A DNA stretch of 64,000 nt from Drosophila miranda (GCF_003369915.1 NC_046676.1:7781501-7845500); one strand, 5' to 3'; positions 20,166 through 51,513 are shown, counted from the stretch's first letter. The notes: generated from the letters alone by a model not told the origin. Made by a program: numbers and translations.

Positions 20166-20195
20166 CGGTATATTTACGGTATATTTTGGTATATT
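20166..20195 (+). promoter_or_regulatory. Motif 6 triplet, likely promoter of the EFCAB14-like gene
   Basis: Three copies of GGTATATTT in tandem (CGGTATATTT-ACGGTATATTTT-GGTATATTTC) match the Drosophila core promoter motif 6 (KTYRGTATWTTT). They lie about 200-230 bases upstream of the start codon on the same strand. Confidence 0.6.
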
Positions 20196-20393
20196 TCTGG
20201 GGGCCCTTAGAATTATTTATACATAAAATAAATCATGCGCAGAAGTAATATTTTTATCAGTATAAGTATATTTTGTTTCAAAACCACAAAGAGATTTACA
20301 TTAAGAAAATGTAATAGTTTGAGCGTCGTATAGACTACAAAGTATTCTATTGCGGGCTTCAATTGGATATACGCTTATATTTGGTGCCACACA

Positions 20394-22191
20394 ATGGACG
20401 TCCATCGGATTGAAGTTCCTTTGCGATCTGGAGGTGGAAAGAAAATGAAAAAACGAAGGGAGCTCGATGCCCTTATAGCACAGTCATCTTCGTCCAAAAG
20501 AAACACCCGTAGAACTGGAGGAGCGACGCACTCCCAGGACAAGTTACTCTCAGTTTCAACGGATGACCCAGAGGATTATGCATGGGTAAGAAGAGACCAA
20601 AAAATGATGAAACGAGACGTCTATTCTAATTGGTGAATACATATGTATCCATGTAAATATGTGCGTGTAAATCGAGGAGGAGTTTTCCTCCCCTCGTTAA
20701 CAACCTATATACATATATATCAACGATGTAATATGAAATTAGTTGTAACCTTGATCGATGTCATGGCCGAGTGGATAAAGCCAGTACATACCTACGTGAT
20801 TTACTTTGAACGCAGGTAATAAATACCAGGAATTTACACTTACCTTTGGTTTCTTTCCAGACAAATGTGGCTGGCGCTACCCGTCGTAGCCATCGGAAAA
20901 TGGCATACTTTCGCATGTGTGGGCCCCTACTCTTAGGGATCATTGGCATTTTAATTGTTTCTATATTGTACTGGCTCTATTTCGATCTTCGCCAACAAAT
21001 GTCTGATTACCGTCAGAAAATCGAAGAAGGTAAGGTCACAATTATCAATAAACCACCATGCATATGGGACATGTGTAGTAATTATGTAACTCTTATACGT
21101 GTGTTGTAGTATCTGCCATGAGCAAAAACTTCCCGGATACTCTGCAAAGGTGGCACGAGACATCGTCCTATCTGATGAAGAATCAAACGGCAGTTATTTA
21201 CGAAATAAATGAATTGCAAAAAGCTGTAGAGGGCTTGCGCGTGAACTTTAGCAGTCTGGAGGCAGCAGTGGCTGTTCAAAGGAATCACGGAAAGGATGAG
21301 AAGATGGTGGCCGACTTTGGAGCCAAGATAGAAGCAGTCGCTACAGACATTGAAGGTATAAAGGAGCATTACAACAAGTATATCGAGGTTCAGAAAATTA
21401 TTCAAGCGGAAACGGAAGCTTTGAAGGTATTTGTTCTGCAATTATTGATAATACCGAAATTTAATGAGTGTCAAAACTTTTTCAGGCTAATTTGTCACAG
21501 TTGCCCATGCTGCATGCCAACGAGTTGCCCACAAATTTATCGGATGATATTGCAGATCTTAATCGAACCACACTTAACTCCTTGAAGATGCTGTCAAACG
21601 ACTTAAAAGTCGTGAATAACACATTAAGCCAAACAACGAATATGCTGGGAGAGGAAATATCACTGCACAAAGTAACTAATTCGGCCCTCAATATTTGCTT
21701 TACTTTACCTTTGACCACTTGCAGACCAAAATAGATGATTTGATGGATCGTTCGGAAAATGTAACATCGCATGTGGCCACCATCAGCAATAGCTGGCCGG
21801 AATACAAGCAAAAAGTAACAAACTTTGATGAGGCCTTGGATAAAACTGAAAAAGAAGTAATATTTTGATCGAATATTTGCCTTGTGATTCCTTCCTAATT
21901 CTTCCTTCTTATACTTCTTATACTTTAAGATATCCCTCTTAACCAACAAGAATACAATGCTTTCTGCTGCTGTTGAGCAGTTGAAGAATTTTTGCATCCA
22001 GCGCATGGATACAAACGGCGAAGATGCAGCAATTATTCCAAAGGTAAAATCTATATGAGCAACCGAGCTTGTTGAAGTTTTTATTTTTACAAAAATTGTT
22101 TCGACAGCCCGACGTCAAAGCCTCTGGTCAGGAATTTATAAATCCGTCAGGAAATGCCACAGTCAAATTACAGGAAAGCCCCACACTGTAA
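20394..22191 (+). CDS. EFCAB14-like single-pass membrane coiled-coil protein
   Basis: Seven exons: 20394-20585, 20861-21029, 21110-21426, 21486-21671, 21725-21856, 21930-22043 and 22108-22191, giving 397 residues with closed phases. The cytoplasmic N-terminus has the vertebrate EFCAB14 (KIAA0494) signature KKMKKRRELDALIAQSSSSK. Then come a TDDPEDYAW acidic patch, a membrane segment (about 83-105) and a long heptad-rich helical region (about 108-345) with many potential N-glycosylation sites (NQT, NFS, NLS, NRT, NNT, NVT). Vertebrate EFCAB14 ends in EF-hands; I see no EF-hand loop here. A donor-like GTAAGA overlaps the stop (ACACT|GTAAGA) and an acceptor near 22259 would give Leu-Pro-stop instead of Leu-stop, so the exact end is uncertain by one residue. 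Function unknown. The first exon is unrelated to its neighbours. Confidence 0.82.
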
Positions 22192-22692
22192 GAAATGCAA
22201 TACTGTACAAGTACATTGGTGGAATTTCGTCTAAGCTAACATTTATTCGATCCCCATAGCCCATAAGCCTTGGTGGGCTCTAAGTAGGAAAGTCACAGCC
22301 AACGATTGAAAAATATTACATTTAACACACGAAAACTGCAATGTACATATAGTTCGGAGAGCTATCTAATTTAATGACAAAAAATATGATGGGGGTTGTA
22401 CGAGTACTCGTGTGATTTCAGTTAAGTTTACTTTTAAAGTCCGTCTTAGAAAAGGTAATTGTAAATAGAAGTTTGTAAGGCATTGCAATATATTTCTTTA
22501 TAGGTACAATATGCATTTTATGTCCAAATAATAAACGATTCAAGCTCACAAGACCATTGCAATTTTGATATTTTTTGTCAGAAAGAGTCGAGTCAATGCT
22601 AGTTATTGTAATCACAATACATTTTATTTCAATACATAATAAACAAGAAACATTGAATTTAACATATTTTCGCCTCGGTGGGCTACTCGGTA
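22192..22692. other. Convergent 3' region
   Basis: About 500 bases between the stop codons of the EFCAB14-like gene and the radial spoke gene. AATAAA signals occur near 22530 and 22637 on the plus strand and would serve the former. Nothing else was seen. Confidence 0.45.
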
Positions 22693-25031
22693 CTAATCAT
22701 CTTCAGAGTGTTCAGCGGAATCGTCCCCGTCTTCATCGTCATATTCTTCGATTGCTTCCCCAAGAGAAGCGGGCTTCTTTTGCTTGCTGAGGAGCCATTC
22801 GCGGTAGGCAGCCTCCTCTTCAACAGTCGGATCACTGGCCTCGATGAAGTCTTCTGCCCCATGGGTATACTCTTCCTGCACCATGGGTAAGTGGTTGAAC
22901 GGCATGTTGCGCGCATAATATTTATGCCCCCAGCCCAGATATATTGATTCGCAAATGTGTTCAAATATGAATGTGTGAGCACCTGGCCACACATTCGATT
23001 GCATGATGAGGACACGTTCCTTCTGATTGGTGTACTTGCTGCTTTGGCGTATCAGCCACGGCACTGCAACTTCCGGGCTCATGTCGTTGGCGCACGAGGA
23101 CAAAATACTGGGTCCTGTTTCCGGTTGATTAAAACCGTCGATCATGCCTTCTTCTTCGCCTTCTTCCTCATCCTCGACCTCTTCTTCCTCCTCCATCTCC
23201 TCTTCCATTTCTTCTAAAAGTCGCATTTTCAGGTATAGAGCTAGGGCCTTCTCCCGTTCTTTTTGGGCTTTTTCCTCATCAAACCATACGACGCGGCCTT
23301 GGTTTAGTATATTCGATCGGACGTGGACCCATGCAACTGGAGTGGACAAGGATCCCAGCGGTTCAGTTTCATACTTTTCATTTTTTAAAAGCATAACGTC
23401 GTTATCTGTAAATTGATAAGTTTCAAAAAGGATAATTGGAGAATGAAAATATGGGGCTTAAAACCCATTTGAATACTCGTTATTTACCTTCAATCTGGTC
23501 GTCTTCGCCTTCGTTTACGCTTTCTTCTTCTTCCTCCTCCTCCTCTTCACCTTCATCGAGATCATTGCCCTCAAACATACGCTTCTCCTTTTTAGTCATA
23601 CGCCTGTAATAGCCCATGGGGGCGATGTAAGTACCAGCAGTAATGCGGCCGATCAAGGCGCGCAGATAATGCTTTTCTTTTCCCGGAAAACATGGATACG
23701 ATATAACATCCGATTCTAGATCGCCAGTGAGAAACTTCTTAATTTGCCGGGAGACGACCACCTGGCGGGGCGTCACAATGGGTAGCTCAATCCAATCATC
23801 GTATAAGGAATTCACCACAAAGTACGAATAGCGATTGCAGCCAACTCCGATGTACTCGGGTGGTATATCGTAGAACTCAATTTCCTCAACCAGCGGGACA
23901 TCTGGAGCTTTTGGCTTCATGATCTCTAGTTCTTCAATGGGGTAATTTTCCCAACCGTAGATTCCTGGAGTGAGCTCTGGACCAATGTGCGGCGGCAATG
24001 GTTTCTCCTCTCTGTCGTGACGCATCTTGAGCGGCAGCTGCTTCTCCCGCAGCTCGTCCACCATCATCGCCATACGCGATTGTATTTCCTCGCGAGTGAG
24101 CGTAGCCTCCACAATATAGTAGGAAGCCTTCAACCCATTAATGCAGCCCCAAAAGCGGCACTGCATTATGGAGGAATGTGTCTGCAAGCGGTTCATGGCG
24201 CAAGCCAACTGGGAGATGTCATCATTGCTTATGCTGAAGCCGCACTGATTCCAGTAAAACTGCAGTTGCTGAACGCGTTCGTTGAATGTAACGAACAGAC
24301 GCATGGAATCGTCGATGACGATTTTAAGCTCTTCGTCGTCGATTGCTTTTCCATCTTCGCCATATAAATCTTCTGCTCCTGCCAAGTCTTCGCCCTCAAT
24401 GTTGTAGGGGAGCTACCAGGACCATTAAGCATTAAAAAAAAGCCAACTTTGTGCTTAAATAAATCGTAAGTACCTGCATTGATTGGAGAATCTGCTTTGC
24501 GACCCTGAAGGTGCGAACTTCATCAAATATTCCATTGGGAGGAAAACGCTCGGGCAAATGAAATTTCTGTTCGCGTACATTTCTGCTGAATTCCTCAAAA
24601 AAATCAATCACATTCGGAGGGCGTTCATCGATAACCCGCTTGATAATGTCGCTCAAGTGATCAAATCTGTTTCAAAGACAAATAGGGATATAGAAAATGC
24701 TTACAGTCACAATTAGTACTCACAAGTTATCGCCACTTAATGTGCTGTACTGCTGCATTATAGCCTTGGCCACATTCAGTTCATAGTCAATATTTGGAGG
24801 CTCTTTAACTAGGGCTTTGTTGAAATGGCAATCGGAGTCGAATGCCCCCATCAATATGGATGTCGAGGAGGACGACGATGTCGAGGTAATTACCTGCGAG
24901 CATTGTGGCGACGTTTCCTGCTCAACAATAATCTTATCTGGTTTTTTCTTGGTAACACAAGGTGGTGGTAGCCCAAAATCAGAGCTGGATGTTGAGCCGA
25001 ATGAGAAATTTTGGCAGGAATTGTTATCCAT
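22693..25031 (-). CDS. Radial spoke head protein, RSPH4/6 family
   Basis: Four exons on the minus strand: 25031-24724, 24666-24474, 24412-23488 and 23405-22693, giving 712 residues, close to vertebrate RSPH4A/RSPH6A (about 716). The N-terminal 90 residues are Ser-rich and lineage-specific. The conserved spoke-head domain starts near ELNVAKAIMQQYS and includes FFEEFSRNVRE, the block ELTPGIYGWENYPIEELEIMKP, GVGCNRYSYFVVN, GKEKHYLRALIGRITAGTYIAPMGYYRR, STPVAWVHVRSNILNQGRVVW and the W/H-rich GWGHKYYARN end. Two long acidic runs (about 23510-23560 and 23150-23215) interrupt the domain, and the tail is acidic. The protein belongs to the head of axonemal radial spokes, so expression in testis and chordotonal cilia is expected. 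It is divergent from the SVOP-like gene, with a DRE between them. Confidence 0.92.
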
Positions 25032-25620
25032 CGTAGAATTATTATTTTATTTGATACTTGTTATTCGTAGACTTGAAAATACTGAGTGTTGTATGCCTTA
25101 TGGGCGCTAGATATGTGAAAGGAATTTAAAATAACAGCCAACATTGTTCATAATTTTCATTTGAATTTTTCAGTCGATTTTCACGCAGTCTATCGATATC
25201 AGCCAGTCGTTGCCTTTTAACAGAGTTATGGGAGTGCTTGCAATGTGTTTGTGTGTTGTTACCTGTTGTTTACCTTACATCTGATTCTCTCCTCTCTGTT
25301 TGGTGTTTGGAAAAAAGAAAGTGCTTAAGAAAGTTTCGATGTGCTGATAGTATTAGTACTTGCAGAAACATTTCAAATGTTTAGTAATTTAATCGGCATT
25401 TTGTAAATTAATTCCGCGAAGAATCTTTTCCCAAATTCTTAAGCAACTTTCTTTGACAGACTTCCCAATAAAGGTAGCAAATAGATCGGATCGATCGGAT
25501 CGGTTGCTTTTCAGAACAGGGAGGGGCTGCGCTGGTGCTGCTGGCCTCCAGGTGAGCGGATCCATTATTCGGTTGAACGGATGTGCTTAAATTATATATT
25601 TTAATTACACAGCCTACAAC
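25032..25620. promoter_or_regulatory. Divergent promoter region with a perfect DRE
   Basis: About 590 bases between divergent start codons. TATCGATA at 25191-25198 is a perfect DRE. On the plus strand an acceptor (ATTACACAG, ending about 25610) just before the ATG at 25621 predicts a noncoding first exon for the transporter. A GATCGGATCGATCGGATCGG tetramer-like repeat lies near 25484-25503. Confidence 0.5.
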
Positions 25621-27477
25621 ATGTATTATCTTAACGAACCAACTCTTCCCTCGACGGAAAACTACGCCCAAAGAGAAGCACACGCATCCAACTTAGAGCT
25701 AAAGACTGTATCCATTAACCCCGATGGTACGTAACGAATCCCAACTAAACATTCAAGATAATTGAGATTTTGTTGGTTCTATCACATTACTAGATACCTA
25801 CACGGTTCAGCAAGCTATTAATGCATTCGGATTTGGATGGTTTCATGTGAAGTTGTCCCTGTTAGTGGGGCTCTGCTGGATGGCAGACTCCATGGAGATG
25901 GCTATTCTGAGCATAATCGGTCCGGCATTGTTCTGCGAGTGGAACGTAACCAAGTTCCAGCAGGCTTCTGTGACAACAATTGTGTTTTTGGGAATGATGA
26001 TCAGCTCTACTTTTTGGACCCAGCTGAGCAACAGATATGGCCGCAAATCGGTGAGATTCGACCTAGTCTTTAATATTCTTTAAATGAAATCAGTAAATAT
26101 CTTTGCAGGCACTTACATTGTTTGGAGTATTATTAGTTTTATATAGCATCCTAAGCTCAGTTGCCCCCAGCTATGCTTGGCTTTTAACGCTGAGAGGGCT
26201 CGTTGGGTTCACCATCGGATGCGTCCCGCAATCGTGAGTATAGCCCTGGCGTAAAAATTCAACTCTTCCATTCGCCAATAAATGTACTTTGTAGTGTGAC
26301 GTTGTATGCAGAGTTTCTGCCCACCAAGCACAAGGGGAAGTGCGTTGTCCTAATGGATGTAAGTGCTTTAGAGTTGGTTCTCTAACATCGGATATAGCTT
26401 AGTTTTATATTTACTAGTGCTTCTGGGCATTGGGAGCGTGCTTCGAGGTGGTCTTGGCCTTGGTTATATATCCCTACTTTGGATGGCGAGGACTTTTGGG
26501 ATTGTCGGCGACCCCGCTATTAATTTTCACACTGCTCTCCCCGGTATTTAAATGGATTATCTATTAACGTTAAAGAAATATATTAAAAACTTTTAGTGGC
26601 TTAGCGAATCAGCTCGATATCACTCAAATAATGGACGTAATGATAAAGCTCTAAAGGTTCTGGAACAGGTAAGGATATAGTCATGCATATACGAGAATGT
26701 ACACATGTAAATCTTAATATATAATTTGATTTGCTTAGATAGCTCAGAATAATAAGCGTCATATGCTTATTGGTCGATTGATTGCCGATGAAGAGCCCAA
26801 CTCCACCGAGAGCTTCAGGTCCCTTCTGAGTCCCAGCCTGTATCGGACCACTCTGTTGTTATGGTTTATATGGCTAGCTTCGGCATTCTGCTATTACGGA
26901 TTGGTGCTTGTTACCACAGAGCTGCTGGTTGCCAGAAACAAGGAAAGATATCCCAATGAGTGCGTCACATTTATGACTTCAGATTTCATGGACTTACTCT
27001 GGATCACCCTGTCGGAGTTTCCCGGCATACTGTTGACAATAAAAGTGATTAAACTGTTCGGAAAGAGGAAAACAATTGTCTTACAATACTTAGTGCTTGT
27101 CTTCTGTACATTCGTGTTAACGACAGTCTCGAGGTAATGTAATGACATCTGATACTCGTACATGTATAATATTAACTTGTTCGTCTTCCAGTCGATTCTC
27201 CACTTCAGTGACTCTCTTCATTGCCAGAGGAGCGATTTCCGGAATATTCCAAGCGATATATGTCTACACTCCGGAAATATATCCCGCTGCTCTCAGATCG
27301 ATGGGTGTCTCTGGATGCTCTGTGCTGGCCCGACTCGGCGCCATGCTTACCCCATTCGTGGCCCAAGTGCTGATGGAGACCTCCAGAGTACAAGCCGTAT
27401 CCATCTATGGATTCGTTGGATTCCTCGCAGCCATCGCGTGCGCTTTTCTGCCCCGTGAGAGTGTGGGATATCACTAG
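25621..27477 (+). CDS. SVOP/SLC22-like major facilitator transporter
   Basis: Eight exons: 25621-25726, 25794-26050, 26109-26233, 26295-26358, 26418-26543, 26597-26668, 26739-27133 and 27192-27477, giving 476 residues with all phases closed. The protein has 12 predicted membrane segments in two halves. The first half has the SV2/SVOP opening ([25 protein letters not shown] then [14 protein letters not shown]), the MFS loop signature between TM2 and TM3 ([11 protein letters not shown]) and the conserved [11 protein letters not shown]. The second half has the matching KLFGKRKT loop and [17 protein letters not shown]. The central loop carries [13 protein letters not shown], like the SVOP/organic-ion class. 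It is likely a proton- or ion-coupled carrier of small organic molecules; the substrate cannot be read. No large glycosylated lumenal loop of SV2 type is present, so SVOP-like fits better than SV2. Confidence 0.88.
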
Positions 27478-28792
27478 TTGTGTGGCGGAATGAAGGGAAA
27501 ATTCATATTACACATCTTCTAAATGTTATGTCCGATGCCTACCCAAAACTATTTCCAACCAGATCTAAAGCATTTGCCTAGTTTTGGGCTTATGTGCTAT
27601 AATGACTAGCAAAACTAGTTTCTTGGTTGTCGAAAAACTAAAATAAGTTTTCTTATTTTCAGTATTTTCAATACAGTAACGGAGCTTTAAAGTGTATTGC
27701 AACAAAACGATGATTATTTTCAAGAGAAATGTAGCTTTTTTCTTACATTCAGTTGAAAGATACTAGAAATCGCCCTTTACCACAAAGATTGAGCGCATTC
27801 TTTTCAGTTGGTGTTCCTAATCCTAAACACGCTAGGAAAGCTGGAAATTGGGGGATGAATCATCTAAAACTGAGAGAAAAAGCTCAAGAATTTCTCTATG
27901 AGATTTGATCAAATGATGATCATGCTCTAGGTTTCTAAGCTTTTGCAGTTCCCTTTGGGACCAGATGGTTCTATATTCAGTATTCGGAATAATTAGACTC
28001 GGATGCTTAGCCCCCCCTTACACATCACGTCGAATAGTCATCCAAACCACAATACACATATTTTATAATTCATCCTGTGTTTATTACAAAATGTAAACAT
28101 AATATAAATCTTTAAATTATATGTTTATAAAACTGATTTATATATATGTATGTATGTACATATATACAGTACGAGTGTGGTATGCGAGGGAAGGGTGGTG
28201 TTGCAATATATGTACATGCATATGCACATATATTAATACATAGTAGCGTGTGACAGCTATAAACTTTTAGAACGTGTGTGTTTGTATTTAAGTAGATGAG
28301 AATCTAAGCACATATGTAGCAATGCATGCGAGGTGCATGTGCATTATTTTTAAATTCTGAAACGATTTTTTCGAGGAGAGCTTTTGTTGTGATCAGCAAA
28401 TATCGATCAGTCGTACAGTTGTCGGGATGCAGTTAAAATCATTGGTATCTGCACGCGGCGGCTGGCTTTTCTCTCGCGACTACAGTCTATAGGGAAATCT
28501 AATATAATACGCTGCATGCCCATGCCCGCATCCGAACCGATCGAATATTGCGAACATATTATGACAAACGAATTCCGGTGCACACAGCCGAATATAAACA
28601 ACCAACCGATCATCGATTTACGGGGCTAGAGCATGTCCAAAAACCCTGTGCAAATAAATAGAAACGAATTTTTGAGCTGCCTGCAGTAATAAGTTATGCA
28701 ATACACATCCACATCCCCATCCACAGAAGTGCATAAATTTTTTTAGAGTGTGAAGTGAATCGAGTGATAACCAGTCAATCAGATCCAAAACC
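27478..28792. other. Intergenic and Unc-89 5' region
   Basis: About 1.3 kb. ATGT/ACAT simple repeats lie at 28140-28220. The right end must contain the Unc-89 promoter and 5'UTR; a TCAGTCGT initiator-like string at about 28408 is the best candidate, without a TATA box. No other gene was seen. The SVOP-like gene has no AATAAA within 100 bases of its stop. Confidence 0.35.
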
Positions 28793-47454
<18,662 letters not shown>

Positions 47455-48610
47455 TCAATTAGTTCCGACGTACGCATAAGCGAATGTTGTTTTTTTTTTT
47501 CTTGTATATATGGAATATAAATAATTATACAACATCCAAAGTTCTATATATATAAATATATTATCTGGTTAATTAAAAAATATTCTGATTTGAATTGCTT
47601 GAATTTTTGTTTACAATGTTGGACTTCTAAATGCCCACACGGCTGCCGACTCATCGCGGCACTCCCACGTTCTTCCCTCCACAAACCCATAAACGCGAAA
47701 AACGGCCATAAATTTATAGATATATATTTTTCCCCGAGTCAAAAATAGATAAAGGTCATCAGGTGTTTCACAGAGCACAGAATGTGTAAACATTTATGAC
47801 CGCAATGCATTTGGTCATTTCGGAATTAAAGCTTTCCGCTCCGCCGTAAATAAAATCAGAATAAAGGGCATTTTACTGTCGAGTCAAAACACTCGGCTGC
47901 CACAGCTTTATTAATTGTTTGATAAAGGCCAATTTGTGTGCGCACACATATATGTATGCATGTATTTTTAGGTGTGTATGTATGTATGTATTTATATTTA
48001 ATAAAAATCGGTGCACTTGAACTCATGAATCGATTCAATAAAATCATCTCTGAAGAAAAGCTCCAGTTTTCAAAGCTGTTAAAAGCTTTCTTATCACTCT
48101 ATTGATTAAATTTTTCCAAGAAGCTGAAACTCAGAAGTAAGTGGCAGATACAACACGAAAATTTAAGAATGTATATTAATCCAAACCACTGGCTTATCAC
48201 AATGTAACGAAAATAAAATCGGAGGTTGAAATTTTGTAAACACCTGAAACATACATCAGAGCATTTATTTGCACTTGGAATATAAATGAACGACACTTTT
48301 TGGTCACAAGATTTACAGTCCAACAATTAACAGCTAGGTTCAAAAGCAGACAGACACTTCTGGTGACACGCATACGTACATATGTATATAGTATGTATAG
48401 ATGTGTGAATGTGTAATCAAGTAGCTAACTAATCTAATGCCTTACCTACTTTACTTAACCCTTTTCAGAGTTTGGACTCATTCTCCCACATGTCTCTTCC
48501 CAACGCTACCACATAAGTATTTGTAGAAGCAGATTCAACTGTTTTAACGTGTTCAAACCAACAGCACAAAAGTCAATCAATAGTATACGATCAATTCAAT
48601 AAATTCAAAA
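47455..48610. other. Intergenic, Unc-89 to the ORP gene
   Basis: About 1.15 kb. The Unc-89 3'UTR occupies the left part, with AT-rich sequence at 47510-47580. ATGT repeats lie at 47945-47990 and 48375-48400. No additional gene was seen. Confidence 0.4.
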
Positions 48611-50760
48611 ATGGCAGAGGAAGATTTTATCGAACGTGTCGAAAGGTAAGTTCCGTTGCTTCAAACTGTAAGAATACAAAATTAAAATATTACTTTCGGT
48701 TGTAATAATAACATTTCGCCTTCGCAGAACCGAGCTTCCAGCTCCAATGATATCACGGAGGGAAGTAAGTATCTGGGCTATCCTCAAGAACTGCATTGGA
48801 AAGGATTTGAGTAAAATTACCATGCCGGTAATGCTAAACGAACCCCTGAGCTTCCTGCAGAGGCTATGCGAATATATGGAGTATGCACAACTTTTGACAC
48901 AAGCAGCTCGCCAGGACACTCCAGAAGATCGAATGAAATATGTTGCAGGCAAGTATCTAAATTGAATGGTTCGTAGATTTTCATTTAAGTAAACAGCGAG
49001 CAGTCCATGTAAGTGCATATGTACTTAACTACATATGTACATACATTATATACAGTATTTATGTACGCTTGTACGCATGACATATTTATAGACAGCCGAA
49101 TAAATCGGTATTCACTTCTTTCACGGCTAGCCAGGTAGTAATGATTCACGTATACTAGCTATTTTAAAGCAACAAACAGTATGGATTTCTTGAACAAAAA
49201 CAGGGTGTTCACGGCAAAAATTTTGTATTTTCAACAAGTGTTAGGTGAAAAAGTGTGACCAAGTATATTTTTTTTTATTTTAATAAAATTTCTATTGATA
49301 AATTAAATAAATTTAAATACTTTTAGCTTTTGCCGTTTCTGCTTTGGCTTGCAACTGGGAGAGACTCGGAAAACCATTTAACCCTCTCTTGGGCGAAACA
49401 TACGAATTGCAGAGAGACGATTATCGAATAGTTTGTGAGCAGGTCTCTCACCATCCACCAGTTTCTGCATTTCACGCAGAGTCCAATGATTTTAAATTCC
49501 ATGGCTCCATTAACCCAAAGATTAAGTTCTGGGGAAAAAGTGTGGAAGTTAATCCCAAAGGCACGGTCACCATTGAGTTTCCAAAGTGGGTATGCTCATA
49601 TAAATTAATTAAATCATGCTAACGGTATCCGCTTTTTGTCAGATGGAAGGAAACTTACACCTGGACTAATGTAAACTGTTGCGTGCACAACATTATAGTC
49701 GGAACACTGTGGATTGAGCAGTATGGAAAGATGGTGATAACAAATCATTCCACCGGTCACATTGCGAACCTAACTTTCAAATCAGCCGGTTCTGGGGCCA
49801 AACACTTGCATCGAGTTGAGGGCTTTGTACGGGATTCAAGGTAAAGGATGCGAATAACTCGGAAGAATGAATCTTAATTTTTAAATCACATATTTTTAGC
49901 GAAAAGAATATATTCTTTTTGTATGGTAAATGGACAGACTTTATCAAATGCTGCTCTGCGGAATCCTATGCGCAATATATGAAACTGGGAACCAGAAAGA
50001 ATGACGGTGGCGACTTGGGTGATTCACCTGATGGAACCCCGAAGAGGATGTTTTCTAAATTGAACAGCTTTAAGCTGAGCTCTTTTCGCAGCATGTCCAT
50101 ACAAGATGTAAGTTCGAGAATCCCAAAAACATAAATTCTTTTTTAACATCCAAATATTTCGTAGAGCGACAACATTCCACCTCTTGAGCAAGAGACAAAT
50201 GACATACCAAAGAGCGACTCTGCATATTCGCTTGATGTACCAGACTCCACCGTATTATGGAGTTGCAAGCCACGACCTTCCAACTGCAACGAGGTACAAT
50301 ATGATTGTATACATATGTATATTGGATATCTTATATGATTTTATTTTCAACAACCTTATACTTGCAGTACTACCAATTTACAAACTTTGCGCTGCAGCTT
50401 AATGCTATGGATAAAAATATGAAACCACCGCTAACACTTTGCCCTACCGACTCGCGTCTGCGACCTGATATATTATACCTCGAAGAAGGAAATTTAGATG
50501 GTGCATCAAAGGAGAAGACTCGCCTAGAAGAAAAGCAAAGATACACTCGCAAGCATCGAAAAACCACTAATGGCGATGATTGGACACCAAGGTAACAATC
50601 TTACCCATAAATTACATGATCTACAGCTAAAATATGACGAAATATTCGTATTTTTAGATGGTTTAAGCATGTAACCAACCCCCACACCAAAACCGAAGAT
50701 TGGAACTATACTGGAGGATATTGGGACCGTAAATACGACATCGCCAATACAATATTTTAG
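48611..50760 (+). CDS. Oxysterol-binding protein-related protein, short ORP2-like type
   Basis: Eight exons: 48611-48645, 48728-48948, 49327-49585, 49643-49840, 49900-50107, 50165-50293, 50368-50591 and 50658-50760, giving 458 residues with closed phases. The whole protein is the ORD lipid-binding domain, with no PH domain. Visible are the lid and entrance (RTELPAPM), KITMPVMLNEPLSFLQRLCEYMEY, the WERLGKPFNPLLGETYEL block, and the family fingerprint EQVSHHPPVSAFHAES. The late block is RPDILYLEEGNLDGASKEKTRLEEKQR then RWF. Such short ORPs move sterol and PI4P or PI(4,5)P2 between membranes at contact sites (family knowledge). No FFAT motif is evident. Intron 2 (48949-49326) begins GC, not GT: joining the reading across it restores VAAFAVSA, the conserved sequence, so the GC-AG intron is well supported. 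Confidence 0.92.
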
Positions 50761-51513
50761 AAACATTTTAGAGTATACATGTGATTACGTATTATATATT
50801 GTATTTGTATAAAGTTTGTGAGGTGTATTCACTAAGAAATCGTTGATAACTGGATAGATGTATGTACATAGTACATGGCTCAATGTACTACGAATTGGCC
50901 AAAGTTATAATATGTCAAACCATGGCTTTGAACAAAAAATGGAAATATACCACGCAATTTCATATGAGCTTTTGGCATACAGTAAACACAATCCAATCCA
51001 GTCGCACAAGCATCCATTGTTTTAAAACAGATATTAAGTTACAGCTTACTTTTCGTAGTCAAATATATCTATGTGTGTAGGTGTTAATTATCTGACAATT
51101 CCATATGATGCAATTAAAATGTTATTCAGTTATTTGTTGCGCTATAATATGTTGGACATTTTTTACAACTACTATAAACAGAACATAAACTAAACGGTAT
51201 AGTATCGTAACCTCTGCTGAATGAAATTACCAAGCAACAGGCTGATTTTAACTGGGATCTCCCAAGTAAGACATTACCTATTGGCATTTAACCTTTATCT
51301 CCCCCGATCTACGAGTGACGTGTATTTGGTGGATGGTGGATTCCCCGATTCGAACATAAAGACTGTGATAGTAACAGTAATATACATATTCGATTTATTT
51401 TGTTCATTTTAAAAGATTCCAGGACCTTTGTTTAATTGTCTTCTTCACATATACCGCTATTTACATTGGTGACACTAATAATAATTTACACACATAATAA
51501 AACCAAAATCATA
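50761..51513. other. Convergent 3' region between the ORP gene and Pask
   Basis: About 750 AT-rich bases with no gene recognised. The 3'UTRs of both convergent genes must share it. Confidence 0.4.

Noticed and set aside
20764-20830. tRNA-like A box (TGGCCGAGTGG) in intron 1 of the EFCAB14-like gene
   Set aside because: No matching B box or cloverleaf arms follow; only the A-box string fits a tRNA-Ser/Leu start. At best it is a tRNA-derived remnant.
22693-23220. Overlapping plus-strand serine and phenylalanine-rich frames
   Set aside because: They are reverse readings of the acidic GAG/GAA runs of the radial spoke gene.
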